From Colidextribacter sp. OB.20 (GTDB taxonomy: Bacteria; Bacillota; Clostridia; Oscillospirales; Oscillospiraceae): a DNA stretch of 41,543 nt. The stretch is taken from NCBI RefSeq assembly GCF_009911595.1, contig NZ_QWKG01000036.1:1-41543 (forward strand), read 5' to 3'. Positions 16,962 through 24,478 of the stretch are shown piece after piece. Both the position numbers and the translations under genes were made by a program. The number at the start of each line of letters is the position of its first letter. Within the stretch, counting starts at the first letter, position 1. A model generated the notes under the pieces. That model was not told the origin of the DNA. It made no database searches and saw only the letters and a program-made list of their open reading frames with translations.

Positions 16962-18791
16962 ATGAAAAATGAGAAATTAAGGAATATCGCCATCATCGCC
17001 CACGTAGACCACGGCAAGACCACCCTGGTGGACGAGATGCTCAAGCAGTCGGGCGTCTACCGGGAGAACCAGGCAGTCACCGACCGGGTGATGGACTCGG
17101 GCGACCTGGAGCGGGAGCGGGGCATTACCATCACCGCCAAGAACACCGCCGTGCAGTACGGCGACGTGAAGATCAACATTGTGGACACCCCGGGCCACGC
17201 CGACTTCGGCGGCGAGGTGGAGCGCATCCTGAAGATGGTCAACGGCGTTATCCTTCTGGTTGACGCCGCTGAGGGCCCCATGCCCCAGACCCGGTTTGTG
17301 CTGTCCAAGGCCCTGGAGCTGGGCCACCGGGTGATCGTGGTGGTGAACAAGATCGACCGCCCCGACCAACGGGTCTATGAGGTGGTGGACGAGTGCCTGG
17401 AGCTGCTGCTGGATCTGGACGCCACTGACGAGCAGCTGGAGTCCCCCATGCTCTTCTGCTCCGGCCGGCAGGGCATCGCCTCTGTCCAGCCCGACGTGGC
17501 GGGCAGCGATTTAAAGCCCCTGTTCGACGCTATCCTCGAGTATATCCCCGCCCCCGACGTGGAGGTGGACGCCCCCTTCCAGATGCTGGTCAGCTCCATC
17601 GACTACAACGAGTTTGTGGGCCGCATCGCCATCGGCCGCATTGAGCGGGGCGTGGTGAGGCAGAACCAGGAGATTGCGGTGTGCAACTACCACGACTCCG
17701 ACGTCCCCGCCAAGAAGGCCAAGGCAACCTCCCTGTACGAGTTTGACGGCCTGGGCAAGGTCCCCGTCCAGGAGGCGGAGGCGGGCAGCATTATCGCCAT
17801 GAGCGGCATCGGCGATGTGACCATCGGCGACACCATCTGCTCCACAGAGCAGGTGGAGCCCATCGAGTTTGTCCAGATTTCCGCCCCCACCATCGAGATG
17901 ACCTTCTCGGTGAACGACTCCCCCTTCGCCGGCCGGGAGGGCAAGTTTGTCACCAGCCGCCAGCTCCGGGACCGGCTGTTCCGGGAGACCCTGAAGGACG
18001 TGTCCCTGAAGGTATCCGAGGTGGAGAACTCCACCGACTCCTTCAACGTGGCCGGCCGGGGGGAGATGTCCCTGTCCATCCTCATCGAGACCATGCGCCG
18101 GGAGGGTTACGAGCTCCAGGTGTCGCCCCCCCGCGTCCTCTACCAGGAGGTGGACGGCGTGAAATGCGAGCCCATTGAGCGGCTGGTTGTGGACGTGCCC
18201 ACCGACTATGTGGGGGCCGTTATGGAGAAGCTGGGCTCCCGCAAGGGGGAATTTGTCACCATGAACCCGGTGGGCAGCCGCACCAAGCTGGAGTTCCTGG
18301 TCCCCGCCCGGGGCCTGTTCGGCTACCGCAGCGAGTTCCTCACCGATACCAAGGGCGAGGGCATCATGGCCTCCGTCTTTGACAGCTATGCCCCCGTCAA
18401 GGGGGAGATCAGCCGCCGGTCCACCGGCTCCCTGGTGGCCTTCGAGACAGGCGAGGCGGTCACCTACGGCCTGTTCAACGCCCAGGAGCGGGGTGCCCTG
18501 TTCATCGGGGCGGGTACTCCGGTGTACGGCGGCATGATCGTGGGCGAGTGCCCTAAGGCGGAGGATATCTCTGTCAACGTGTGCAAGAAGAAGCAGCTGA
18601 CCAATATGCGGGCCTCCGGCTCTGACGAGGCGCTGCGCCTGGTCACCCCCCGCACCCTCTCCCTGGAGCAGTGCCTGGAGTTTTTGGCCGATGACGAGCT
18701 GCTGGAGTGCACTCCCAAAAACCTGCGCCTGCGCAAGCGCCTGCTGGACCACGGCGACCGGATGCGGGAGGCCTCCAAGAAAAAAGGTTGA
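16962..18791 (+). CDS. typA: ribosome-associated GTPase TypA/BipA
   Basis: A 609-residue translational GTPase of full family length. The ATG follows GAGGTG at 8 bp. The G domain starts at residue ~7: G1 AHVDHGKTT (13-21), the switch region [14 protein letters not shown]3 [13 protein letters not shown]4 [10 protein letters not shown]. Domain II, an EF-G-like domain III ([20 protein letters not shown]) and the TypA-specific C-terminal domain ([20 protein letters not shown]) follow. The protein binds the ribosome near the GTPase centre and helps 50S assembly and growth under cold or stress. It is a single-gene unit with its own promoter and terminator. The symbol is safe. Confidence 0.98.
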   Translation: MKNEKLRNIAIIAHVDHGKTTLVDEMLKQSGVYRENQAVTDRVMDSGDLERERGITITAKNTAVQYGDVKINIVDTPGHADFGGEVERILKMVNGVILLVDAAEGPMPQTRFVLSKALELGHRVIVVVNKIDRPDQRVYEVVDECLELLLDLDATDEQLESPMLFCSGRQGIASVQPDVAGSDLKPLFDAILEYIPAPDVEVDAPFQMLVSSIDYNEFVGRIAIGRIERGVVRQNQEIAVCNYHDSDVPAKKAKATSLYEFDGLGKVPVQEAEAGSIIAMSGIGDVTIGDTICSTEQVEPIEFVQISAPTIEMTFSVNDSPFAGREGKFVTSRQLRDRLFRETLKDVSLKVSEVENSTDSFNVAGRGEMSLSILIETMRREGYELQVSPPRVLYQEVDGVKCEPIERLVVDVPTDYVGAVMEKLGSRKGEFVTMNPVGSRTKLEFLVPARGLFGYRSEFLTDTKGEGIMASVFDSYAPVKGEISRRSTGSLVAFETGEAVTYGLFNAQERGALFIGAGTPVYGGMIVGECPKAEDISVNVCKKKQLTNMRASGSDEALRLVTPRTLSLEQCLEFLADDELLECTPKNLRLRKRLLDHGDRMREASKKKG

Positions 18792-18795
18792 TTTT

Positions 18796-18823
18796 ACGGC
18801 CCTCCGATTTTTCGGAGGGCTGT
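18796..18823 (+). terminator. terminator of typA
   Basis: A 12-bp stem (one G-T pair; ACGGCCCTCCGA with TCGGAGGGCTGT) and TTTT loop begins 4 bp after the typA stop. The following GTCTATT is only a weak T-tract. Confidence 0.7.
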
Positions 18824-18902
18824 GTCTATTAGGAGGGCATATGGGTTCTTTCTAAGAAAAGTATTGTTGGGATATCACTTCGCCAGCCTCTGCAAAGGCA
18901 CA

Positions 18903-18931
18903 TTGATATAGCAGAAACTATGTGCTATAAT
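18903..18931 (+). promoter_or_regulatory. strong sigma-A-type promoter of the AT-rich orphan gene
   Basis: TTGATA (18903-18908), a 17-bp spacer and a perfect TATAAT (18926-18931), 35 bp before the ATG at 18966. Confidence 0.8.
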
Positions 18932-18965
18932 CGAATCGACAAATCGACATTTAAGGAGAAAGAAT

Positions 18966-19544
18966 ATGAAAAATTTTTCTATGCCAGAGCAAGTTTCTCC
19001 GACATTAGAAATAGATGAATTAATGAGGTTGAAACATAGTTTGGAAAAGAATGTATCAAGGGAAGCTGCGGAAAGCATCATAAAGGAAATTCCATTATCA
19101 ATAAATTCAACACCAGACATTCGAGCCGAGTGGGTAGAAAAGCTATCTGCTATTCTTGAAAATAGATTTGATAAAAAAACAGTACAAAACATTCGCCAAG
19201 CGTGCTATTGTAATGAAAATGGCAGATTAGAAGATACAGCAAATAACTTGAAACAACTCTATCTCTCTTTGAATCAGGATTTGCATAGATTTGTCAATGC
19301 TTTGAATGAAAATGGTGCCGGTTGGTTTATTAAAGATAATCAATTATATACAAAAATGTTTTCTTGTGAATGTCCCATGTTAGAAAAAGCAAAAAATTCA
19401 AATTCATTAACATGGTGTCACTGCACTGCTGGATATAACAAAAAATTATTTGAAATCGTTTTTGAAAAACCTGTCTATGTCGAAATTGTGCAAAGCATAC
19501 GGCAAGGATTTGATTTTTGCCTTTTGAGAATTATAATTCAATAA
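18966..19544 (+). CDS. AT-rich orphan gene, Cys-rich protein with three CxC pairs (DUF6144-like?)
   Basis: A 192-residue protein, start ATG after AAGGAGAAAGA. No signal or membrane segment. The first ~75 residues are helical and charged. Three CxC pairs follow: CYC (80/82) in ACYCNENGRLED, CEC (134/136) in MFSCECPML, and CHC (151/153) in WCHCTAGYN, with one more Cys near the end. The C-terminus has the pattern FE.VFEKPVYVEIVQSIRQG.DFCLLRI, like the last part of V4R/thiazoline-hydrolase-type small domains. Paired cysteines suggest a metal site or redox role (inference). Base composition is strikingly AT-rich and codon use differs from every neighbour (ATA, AAA, TTA common), so recent transfer is likely. 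The DUF6144 assignment is from memory and unsure. Confidence 0.8.
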   Translation: MKNFSMPEQVSPTLEIDELMRLKHSLEKNVSREAAESIIKEIPLSINSTPDIRAEWVEKLSAILENRFDKKTVQNIRQACYCNENGRLEDTANNLKQLYLSLNQDLHRFVNALNENGAGWFIKDNQLYTKMFSCECPMLEKAKNSNSLTWCHCTAGYNKKLFEIVFEKPVYVEIVQSIRQGFDFCLLRIIIQ

Positions 19545-19656
19545 ATCCCGGATGATCGGTCAGCCATCCATCAACAAGGGATTGCTCCTTTTGGATATTT
19601 TGACGCGCGGTTTGACGAAGAGGCTTTTGGCAAGACCAATCTGAGAAGGGATACAT

Positions 19657-20115
19657 ATGGAAGAAAAAATGCTGAAAATACACTGCTCCGGCATTGAAAA
19701 CGGCAAATTTCTCCCGGACCACACCGGCCGGGGGCGGGACCTCTCCCCGGAGCTGATTCTGGAAAATCTGTCCCCGGAGGCGGTCACGCTGGCCGTGGTG
19801 CTGGAGGACATGAGCCACCCCATCAAGGGCTTCACCCACTGGGTAATCTGGAACCTCCCGGCGGCGGACCGGGTCCCCGGGGCAATCCCGGCGGGGAAGT
19901 CCGCTCCGGGCGGCGCAGCCCAGGGGGTGGCCTACGGCCTCCACCGCTACGCCGGCCCCAAGCCGCCCAAAGGGAGGACCCACACCTACCGCTTCACCGT
20001 CTATGCTCTGAACTGTGCCCTGGACCTCTCCCCCGCGTCACGGAAAAAGACCTTCTTGCGGGCGGCGGAGGGACATATTCTCCAGAGGGGAAGTATCTCC
20101 GGGGCCTTTGAGTAA
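19657..20115 (+). CDS. YbhB/YbcL-type PEBP (Raf-kinase-inhibitor-like) protein
   Basis: A 152-residue cytosolic protein of the phosphatidylethanolamine-binding family. The ATG at 19657 has only a weak AAGGG site; an in-frame ATG five codons later is an alternative. Family motifs: LSPELILENLSPEAVTLAVV, LEDMSHPIKGFTHWVIWNLP (ligand-pocket Asp, Pro and His-Trp), and RYAGPKPPKGRTHTYRFTVY. The usual DPDAP is changed to EDMSHP, as in many bacterial members. Bacterial PEBPs have no settled function; binding of small phosphorylated or lipid ligands is suggested. A terminator follows. The 112 bp upstream of the start hold nothing clear and may include remnants of the AT-rich insertion boundary. Confidence 0.88.
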   Translation: MEEKMLKIHCSGIENGKFLPDHTGRGRDLSPELILENLSPEAVTLAVVLEDMSHPIKGFTHWVIWNLPAADRVPGAIPAGKSAPGGAAQGVAYGLHRYAGPKPPKGRTHTYRFTVYALNCALDLSPASRKKTFLRAAEGHILQRGSISGAFE

Positions 20116-20124
20116 ATAAAACGC

Positions 20125-20158
20125 CCCGTATTTTACAGCTTGTAAAATACGGGACATT
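20125..20158. terminator. terminator after the PEBP gene, also facing rubrerythrin
   Basis: A perfect 13-bp stem (CCCGTATTTTACA and complement, 3-nt loop) at 20125-20153 is followed by ACATTTTT. It lies 9 bp after the PEBP stop and 22 bp from the convergent rubrerythrin stop; A-rich sequence on its left could serve the other direction. Confidence 0.85.
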
Positions 20159-20175
20159 TTTAAACAAGCCTTGAT

Positions 20176-20778
20176 TCAGCTCCAGGGCGCCAGCTCGAAC
20201 CGCACGAAATACCCCTGGGGGTGGCGGCAGACGGGGCAGTGAGCGGGGGCGGCGGTGGCCTTCACCGTCCAGCCGCAGTGGAGGCACATCCACGTTACCT
20301 CCGCCTCGGAGAAGAACAGCTGGTCCTTTTCCATCAGGTCGGCGAATTTTCCGAAGCGGTCCCCGTGGGTTTTCTCCACCCGGGCGATGTTCTCAAAGAG
20401 CTTGCCCACCAGGGGGAAGCCCTCGCTCATGGCGGTTTTGGCGAAGTGGTCGTAGTCGTGCTCCCACTCCTGATACTCGTTGTGCTGGGCGGCGCGCAGG
20501 TAGTCCAGCACCCCGGAGTAGATGTCCACCGGGTAGGTGCCGTCCACCTTGACGGTCTGGCCGGCGCAGTCCTCCAAACAGGAGTAGAACTGCTTGGCGT
20601 GGACCCGCTCCTGCTCGGCGGTGAAGAGGAACACCCCCTGAATTACGGCCAGCCCCGCCTTGTTGGCCACCCCGGCGGCGATGGTGTAGCGGTTTCGGGC
20701 CTGACTCTCCCCGGCGAAGGCCCGCATCAGGTTTTCACGGGTCTGGCTGTGGAGAAAGGCCTCGGTTTTGTCGGACAT
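20176..20778 (-). CDS. rbr: rubrerythrin
   Basis: A 200-residue non-haem iron peroxidase. The ATG at 20778 follows GGGAGGG at 6 bp. The N-terminal four-helix domain (about 1-150) supplies diiron ligands: Glu in FAGESQARNRY, EQERVH, EYQEWEHDY and ARVEKTHGDRF. The C-terminal rubredoxin-like domain (about 158-195) has CLHCGW and CPVC for the mononuclear iron site. It reduces hydrogen peroxide with electrons from rubredoxin or an NADH oxidoreductase, protecting anaerobes against oxygen. It is convergent with the PEBP gene and follows the anti-sigma gene on the minus strand, separated by a GC hairpin. The family symbol rbr is used; several paralogues are common in clostridia. Confidence 0.96.
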   Translation of the reverse strand: MSDKTEAFLHSQTRENLMRAFAGESQARNRYTIAAGVANKAGLAVIQGVFLFTAEQERVHAKQFYSCLEDCAGQTVKVDGTYPVDIYSGVLDYLRAAQHNEYQEWEHDYDHFAKTAMSEGFPLVGKLFENIARVEKTHGDRFGKFADLMEKDQLFFSEAEVTWMCLHCGWTVKATAAPAHCPVCRHPQGYFVRFELAPWS

Positions 20779-20804
20779 AGTAAACCCTCCCTGCGATATT
20801 TTTG

Positions 20805-20831
20805 ATTCCCGCCCCAGAGAGGGGCGGGAAT
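20805..20831 (-). other. GC hairpin between the anti-sigma and rubrerythrin genes
   Basis: A perfect 11-bp stem (ATTCCCGCCCC and complement) with a 5-nt loop. On the minus strand it is followed by an A-run rather than a T-run, so it is at best a weak terminator or an mRNA stabiliser in the rubrerythrin leader. Confidence 0.45.
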
Positions 20832-20874
20832 TGTGAGAATCGCTGTGGGTTCAGTATGTCTCAAAAGCTGGAAA

Positions 20875-22053
20875 TTATTCCGCGCTGACGGGGATTTTGG
20901 TCTCGCCGTAGCGGATGTAGTCCACCTGGCTCAGGTCCAGGGGCTGATCGAAGATGATATAGTTCTCGAACACGCCGGTGGGCTCGCCGGTGAGGGGCAG
21001 GGTGATGTCCATCTCCCGGATGTAGTTGGCCAGTACTTCGCGGTCCCGCTCGTCCTCCACCTCAGAGAAGAACACGGTGCCGTCCTTCAGCACGATCTCC
21101 AGGTCGCCCAGCTGGGCGCCGATGTGGTCATTCTTGGGCATGGAGCAGTCCACCTGATAGGACAGGCTCAGGGGGGACAGGGTTATGGCCTGGAGGGTGT
21201 TGGTGTAGTCCAGCATTTCGTGGCGCCAGGTGAGGCCCTGGGCAGGCAGGTCGATTTTCTGAGACTGGAAGTTCAGGCCGATGTCAAAGACGAACTCCCC
21301 GGTAAAGACAGGGGTGTAGCCCTTATTGGCGTCCTGAATCCACAGGCCGCGGATGGTGAGCAGCTTGGAAACCCCGTCGTTGAGGGTGATTCCGTTGTCG
21401 CTGATGTTGGTGAACTGCACCACAAACTCCTTGATGTTGTCGTTGGGCTCGCTGTCAGGCAGGGTGTGGAAATCCAGCTGATATCCGAAGGCATCCTTCG
21501 GATAGGCCCCCTGGGTGGGGGTCAGTTCGAGTCTGTCCTCTCCCTCCGGGCCGAAGAGCTGATAGACGGCCTCGTCCCGGTCCATATCCAGGTCGGGCAG
21601 GGCAGTCCCCTCCGGGGCCTCCACCCGCAGGCGCAGGTAGTAGACATTCTCGTCCGCCAGGGCGGCGATGGGGGTGATGGTGGCCCCGTTGTCGGTGACG
21701 GCGGCGGGGATAGAGCCGTCCTGCCCCTCGAAGGTCTGGACCAGCCGGTCGATGGCGTCGATCTGTCCCTGGGAGAGGGAGCTGCCCTGGGAGAATACGT
21801 CGCCGAACAGCTCCCCGCCCAGCAGGCGGGTGGCCGCCAGGGCGGAGACGGACAGGGCGGCGGCGATGGCTGCGGCGATGAGCAGCCGGACGGGTCTGAC
21901 GCGGGTCTTGGCTTTGGCGCTGGGCATATCTGCACGATTGATTTTATTCATAGTAATCTCCTTAATTCTTGCGGAGGAATAGGGGGTAGTTCCGCCCAAT
22001 TCCATGTTCTCCGCCGGATAGCAGTCCAGCAGGTCAGAAATGTTACGCTTCAC
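20875..22053 (-). CDS. DUF4179-type anti-sigma factor
   Basis: A 392-residue single-pass membrane protein. It starts with GTG at 22053, with GGAGGGG 7 bp upstream inside the sigma gene; the two genes overlap by 11 bp. The cytoplasmic N-terminus (about 1-55) would bind the sigma factor. One TM helix is at about 57-75 (LLIAAAIAAALSVSALAA). The outer part begins with the DUF4179-like region (TRLLGGELFGDVFSQGSSLS) and is a long beta-rich domain, possibly a stress sensor. The zinc-binding HxxxCxxC motif of ZAS anti-sigma factors is absent, as expected for this type. Overlap with the sigma gene makes the sigma/anti-sigma pairing firm. The signal sensed is unknown. Confidence 0.88.
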   Translation of the reverse strand: MKRNISDLLDCYPAENMELGGTTPYSSARIKEITMNKINRADMPSAKAKTRVRPVRLLIAAAIAAALSVSALAATRLLGGELFGDVFSQGSSLSQGQIDAIDRLVQTFEGQDGSIPAAVTDNGATITPIAALADENVYYLRLRVEAPEGTALPDLDMDRDEAVYQLFGPEGEDRLELTPTQGAYPKDAFGYQLDFHTLPDSEPNDNIKEFVVQFTNISDNGITLNDGVSKLLTIRGLWIQDANKGYTPVFTGEFVFDIGLNFQSQKIDLPAQGLTWRHEMLDYTNTLQAITLSPLSLSYQVDCSMPKNDHIGAQLGDLEIVLKDGTVFFSEVEDERDREVLANYIREMDITLPLTGEPTGVFENYIIFDQPLDLSQVDYIRYGETKIPVSAE

Positions 22054-22594
22054 GGAGAAACCCCTCCCTCGTCAAAATTTCTTTCAGCTTCATCCGGCCC
22101 CGCCGGAGCTTGGTTTTCACTGTGGATTCATTGAGGCGCATACAGAGCGATATCTCCTGTACGGTCTGGGTGTAGTAGTAATGGCGGAGAAAAATCTCCC
22201 GGTCCTGACCGGGCAGGGAATCCACCGCCTGGCGGACCAGCCGCCGCTCCTCCGCCCGCTCCAGGTCGCCGGGCGGGTCGTCGGGGCCGGGGATGTCCAG
22301 GGCGTCCTCCTCCAGAGGCAGGGTCCGATCCATCCGCCTGAGCCTGTTCTTGGCCTTATTCCGGGCTACCGCCCCCAGCCAGCTCTTCACCGAGCCCGGA
22401 CGCAGGGCCGACGGCTGCCGCCATGCGGCCAGAAATACGTCGGACACTACCTCCTCCCCGTCCTCCAGAGGCATGGAATTTCGCAGAATGTTCCACACCA
22501 CCGCGGAAACATAGGGGATGTAGCGCTCCATCAGCGCCTCCAGGCCGGCGGGATCGCCGGCGTATATTTTTTGCAAGATGATCTCTTCCCGCAT
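22043..22594 (-). CDS. ECF RNA polymerase sigma factor
   Basis: A 183-residue sigma-70 family protein of the extracytoplasmic-function class. The ATG at 22594 (MREEIILQKIY) has GGGAG at 8 bp; an upstream in-frame start at 22639 lacks a site. Region 2 spans about 20-90 (ALMERYIPYVSAVVWNIL, EEVVSDVFLAAWRQP). Region 4 spans about 125-178 with the helix-turn-helix LCMRLNESTVKTKLRRGRMK. It would direct RNA polymerase to a small regulon, held in check by the membrane protein encoded next. Upstream, TGAAACC (complement of 22660-22666) resembles the -35 of ECF promoters and suggests autoregulation, but the -10 is not clear. The gene diverges from pncB. Confidence 0.94.
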   Translation of the reverse strand: MREEIILQKIYAGDPAGLEALMERYIPYVSAVVWNILRNSMPLEDGEEVVSDVFLAAWRQPSALRPGSVKSWLGAVARNKAKNRLRRMDRTLPLEEDALDIPGPDDPPGDLERAEERRLVRQAVDSLPGQDREIFLRHYYYTQTVQEISLCMRLNESTVKTKLRRGRMKLKEILTREGFLREA

Positions 22595-22674
22595 AAGAAA
22601 AACTCCCGAACTGTTTTGAAAGCCGCTTTCACTTATCATATCACAGCCGGGCGCTTTTTGGTTTCACCAAACCC

Positions 22675-22702
22675 TTGCATTTTTTTCCGCAGCGTGTATA
22701 AT
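22675..22702 (+). promoter_or_regulatory. sigma-A-type promoter of pncB
   Basis: TTGCAT (22675-22680), a 16-bp spacer and a perfect TATAAT (22697-22702), about 50 bp before the ATG at 22754. Confidence 0.8.
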
Positions 22703-22753
22703 GAGTTCAAACGAGGGGGTGTCTTGTCACTCCCGACAAAGGAGGCTTTCCCT

Positions 22754-24202
22754 ATGAAAGCAAAGACAAACCTGACTATGCTGTGCGACTTCTACGAGCT
22801 GACCATGGCAAACGGCTATTTCCAGACCGGCCTGCAGGACCGGGTGTGTTACTTCGACGTGTTCTACCGCTCCGTCCCGGATAAGGGGGGGTTCGCCATC
22901 GCGGCCGGGCTGGCCCAGGTGGTGGAGTATATCCAGGAGCTGTGCTTCGACGAGGAGGACGTGGCCTATCTCCGGACCAAGGGCTGCTTCAGCGAGGAAT
23001 TTCTGGCTTTTTTGAGGGAATTTAAGTTCACCGGCGACATCTGGGCCGTCCCTGAGGGCACCCCTGTGTTCCCCAACGAGCCCATTCTCACCGTCCGGGC
23101 CCCGGCAATCCAGGCCCAGTTTGTGGAGACCTTCATCCTTCTCACCCTGAACCACCAGAGCCTCATCGCCACCAAGTCCAACCGCATTGTCCGGGCCGCC
23201 GAGGGCCGGCCTGTGGCGGAGTTTGGCTCCCGCCGGGCCCAGGGGGCGGACGGCGCTCTGCTGGGGGCCCGGGCCAGCTACATCGCCGGCTGTGCCGCCA
23301 CCGCCTGTACCATGGCCGACCAGCGGTACGGCTCCCCCGCCACCGGGACCATGGCCCACTCCTGGGTGCAGATGTTCCCCGACGAGCTCACCGCCTTCAA
23401 GACCTACTGTGAGCTCTACCCCAACAACGCCACCCTGCTGGTGGACACCTACAATGTGCTCAAATCCGGCGTGCCCAACGCCATCAGGGCTTTTAAAGAG
23501 GTGCTTCTCCCCCGGGGCATCACCAAGTGCGGCATCCGGCTGGACTCCGGCGACCTGACCTACCTGTCCCAGAAGGCCCGGGAGATGCTGGACGCAGAGG
23601 GCTTTGCCGAGTGCAAGATTGTGGCCTCCAACGCCTTGGACGAGTACATCATCCGGGATCTGGTCCGCCAGGGGGCGAGGATCGACTCCTTCGGGGTGGG
23701 CGAGCGGCTCATTACCTCCCGGTCCGAGCCGGTGTTCGGCGGGGTGTATAAGCTGGCCGCCATCGAGGACGACGACGGCGCCATTATCCCAAAGATCAAG
23801 ATCAGCGAGAACGCCGCCAAGATCACCACCCCCCACTTCAAGAAGATTTACCGCATCTTCTCCCAGGACACCGGCAAGGCGGAGGCCGACCTGATCTGCC
23901 TCCACGACGAGCAGTTCGACTTCTCCCAGCCCCTGGAGCTCTTCGACCCGGACGCCACCTGGAAGCGGAAGGTATACACCGGCATCGAGGCAAAGGAGCT
24001 GATGGTGCCCATCTTCCAGAGGGGCGAGCTGGTGTATCAGGTGCCCGACCTCCAAGTGAGCCGGGCCTACTGCCAGCGGCAGGTGGACGCCCTGTGGGAC
24101 GAGGTGAAGCGGTTTGAGAACCCCCACAACTACTATGTGGACCTGTCCCAGAAGCTGTGGGACATCAAGCACGCCCTGCTCAACAGCCACGAGATGAAAT
24201 GA
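22754..24202 (+). CDS. pncB: nicotinate phosphoribosyltransferase
   Basis: A 482-residue enzyme that makes nicotinate mononucleotide from nicotinate and PRPP with ATP hydrolysis, the entry of the NAD salvage (Preiss-Handler) pathway. The ATG at 22754 follows AAAGGAGG at 9 bp and a clear promoter; the frame is open far upstream but only through the antisense of the sigma gene. Family motifs: NLTMLCDFYELTMANGYFQ at the N-terminus, AEFGSRRAQG (active-site His replaced region and Arg), GTMAHSWVQMF with the catalytic His, LVDTYNVLKSG, GIRLDSGDL and DSFGVGERLITS for phosphoribose binding. A full-length member of the clostridial subfamily. No terminator is visible; the antitoxin-like promoter begins 11 bp after the stop. 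Confidence 0.96.
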   Translation: MKAKTNLTMLCDFYELTMANGYFQTGLQDRVCYFDVFYRSVPDKGGFAIAAGLAQVVEYIQELCFDEEDVAYLRTKGCFSEEFLAFLREFKFTGDIWAVPEGTPVFPNEPILTVRAPAIQAQFVETFILLTLNHQSLIATKSNRIVRAAEGRPVAEFGSRRAQGADGALLGARASYIAGCAATACTMADQRYGSPATGTMAHSWVQMFPDELTAFKTYCELYPNNATLLVDTYNVLKSGVPNAIRAFKEVLLPRGITKCGIRLDSGDLTYLSQKAREMLDAEGFAECKIVASNALDEYIIRDLVRQGARIDSFGVGERLITSRSEPVFGGVYKLAAIEDDDGAIIPKIKISENAAKITTPHFKKIYRIFSQDTGKAEADLICLHDEQFDFSQPLELFDPDATWKRKVYTGIEAKELMVPIFQRGELVYQVPDLQVSRAYCQRQVDALWDEVKRFENPHNYYVDLSQKLWDIKHALLNSHEMK

Positions 24203-24212
24203 TATTTTTCTC

Positions 24213-24242
24213 TTGCATATCTCTGTATGACTGTGGTATAAT
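24213..24242 (+). promoter_or_regulatory. promoter of the putative antitoxin RNA
   Basis: TTGCAT (24213-24218), an 18-bp spacer and a perfect TATAAT (24237-24242). No open frame with a ribosome site follows; transcription from about 24249 would run into the hairpin at 24294-24323. Confidence 0.75.
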
Positions 24243-24262
24243 CAAGTCAGACCCAGGTAAGA

Positions 24263-24286
24263 TTGCACGCAGCACATGGGTTTCAC
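24263..24286 (+). repeat. direct repeat copy 1 (in antitoxin RNA)
   Basis: The 24-nt copy starts TTGCACGCAGCACATGGG and ends TTTCAC. It matches 24414-24438 at 22 of 25 aligned positions: one A/C change, one T/A change and one missing A. Confidence 0.9.
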
Positions 24287-24293
24287 AAAAAAG

Positions 24294-24323
24294 AACCCCG
24301 GAGAGGTGCGACTCTCCGGGGTT
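24294..24323. terminator. shared terminator hairpin of toxin and antitoxin transcripts
   Basis: A perfect 12-bp stem (AACCCCGGAGAG and complement) with a 6-nt loop. On the minus strand TTCTTTTTTG follows, a strong terminator for the peptide gene. On the plus strand only TCGCTG follows, so termination of the short RNA relies on stem strength. Confidence 0.85.
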
Positions 24324-24332
24324 TCGCTGTGG

Positions 24333-24428
24333 TTACCGTCCTTTTGTGTGGGCATCAAACCATTTGCAGATGTAATATGCGATTACATTTGCGGCGATGG
24401 CCAACAAGAGTTCTTGCACGCAGCCCAT
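24333..24428 (-). CDS. putative type I toxin: 31-residue hydrophobic peptide
   Basis: Start ATG at 24428 with GGAGGTG 7 bp upstream; stop TAA at 24335-24333. The peptide begins MGCVQELLLAIAANVIAYY and ends ICKWFDAHTKGR: a short polar start, one TM helix (about residues 6-21), and a charged tail. This is the shape of Fst/TxpA-like pore or membrane toxins, and a YYICKW-type ending is common in small uncharacterised peptides of gut clostridia (from memory). It has its own promoter (24479-24507), a leader whose CUCC/CCC can pair with GGG/GGAG and hide the ribosome site, a terminator with a T-run, and a convergent antisense-type transcript. No homology search was possible, so toxin activity is inference. 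Confidence 0.75.
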   Translation of the reverse strand: MGCVQELLLAIAANVIAYYICKWFDAHTKGR

Positions 24429-24438
24429 AGGGATTCAC
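24414..24438 (+). repeat. direct repeat copy 2 (over toxin start codon and ribosome site)
   Basis: The 25-nt copy starts TTGCACGCAGCCCATAGGG and ends ATTCAC. The CAT at 24426-24428 is the complement of the peptide's ATG, and the CAC at 24436-24438 covers part of its Shine-Dalgarno. It is the partner of 24263-24286. Confidence 0.9.
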
Positions 24439-24478
24439 CTCCTTCCCCTTTAACAGGGCGGAGTTGGACGGCGTTTTC

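Larger units (their letters stand above)
24249..24323 (+). ncRNA. putative type I antitoxin RNA (RNA II-like)
   Basis: Predicted from the promoter just upstream and the GC-rich hairpin at its end; about 75 nt. It is convergent with the small peptide gene at 24333-24428 and shares that gene's terminator hairpin. Its 5' part (24263-24286) is a near copy of the complement of the peptide gene's start region, so it can pair in trans with the toxin start codon and Shine-Dalgarno. This is the layout known for the par locus of plasmid pAD1 (fst RNA I/RNA II). Both ends are inferred from sequence only. Confidence 0.65.

Noticed and set aside
19545-19656. Possible degraded gene fragment between the AT-rich gene and the PEBP gene
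   Set aside because: One frame gives a protein-like string (FGYFDARFDEEAFGK) but no start, stop context or recognised family, so it cannot be called.
22720-22752. Family C repeat remnant before pncB (AAAGGAGGCTTTCCCT)
   Set aside because: It matches the repeat's last bases but is short and doubles as a normal ribosome site, so chance likeness cannot be excluded.
22040-22753. Upstream extension of pncB to 22040
   Set aside because: The frame runs through the antisense of the sigma gene; the promoter (22675-22702) and ribosome site place the start at 22754.
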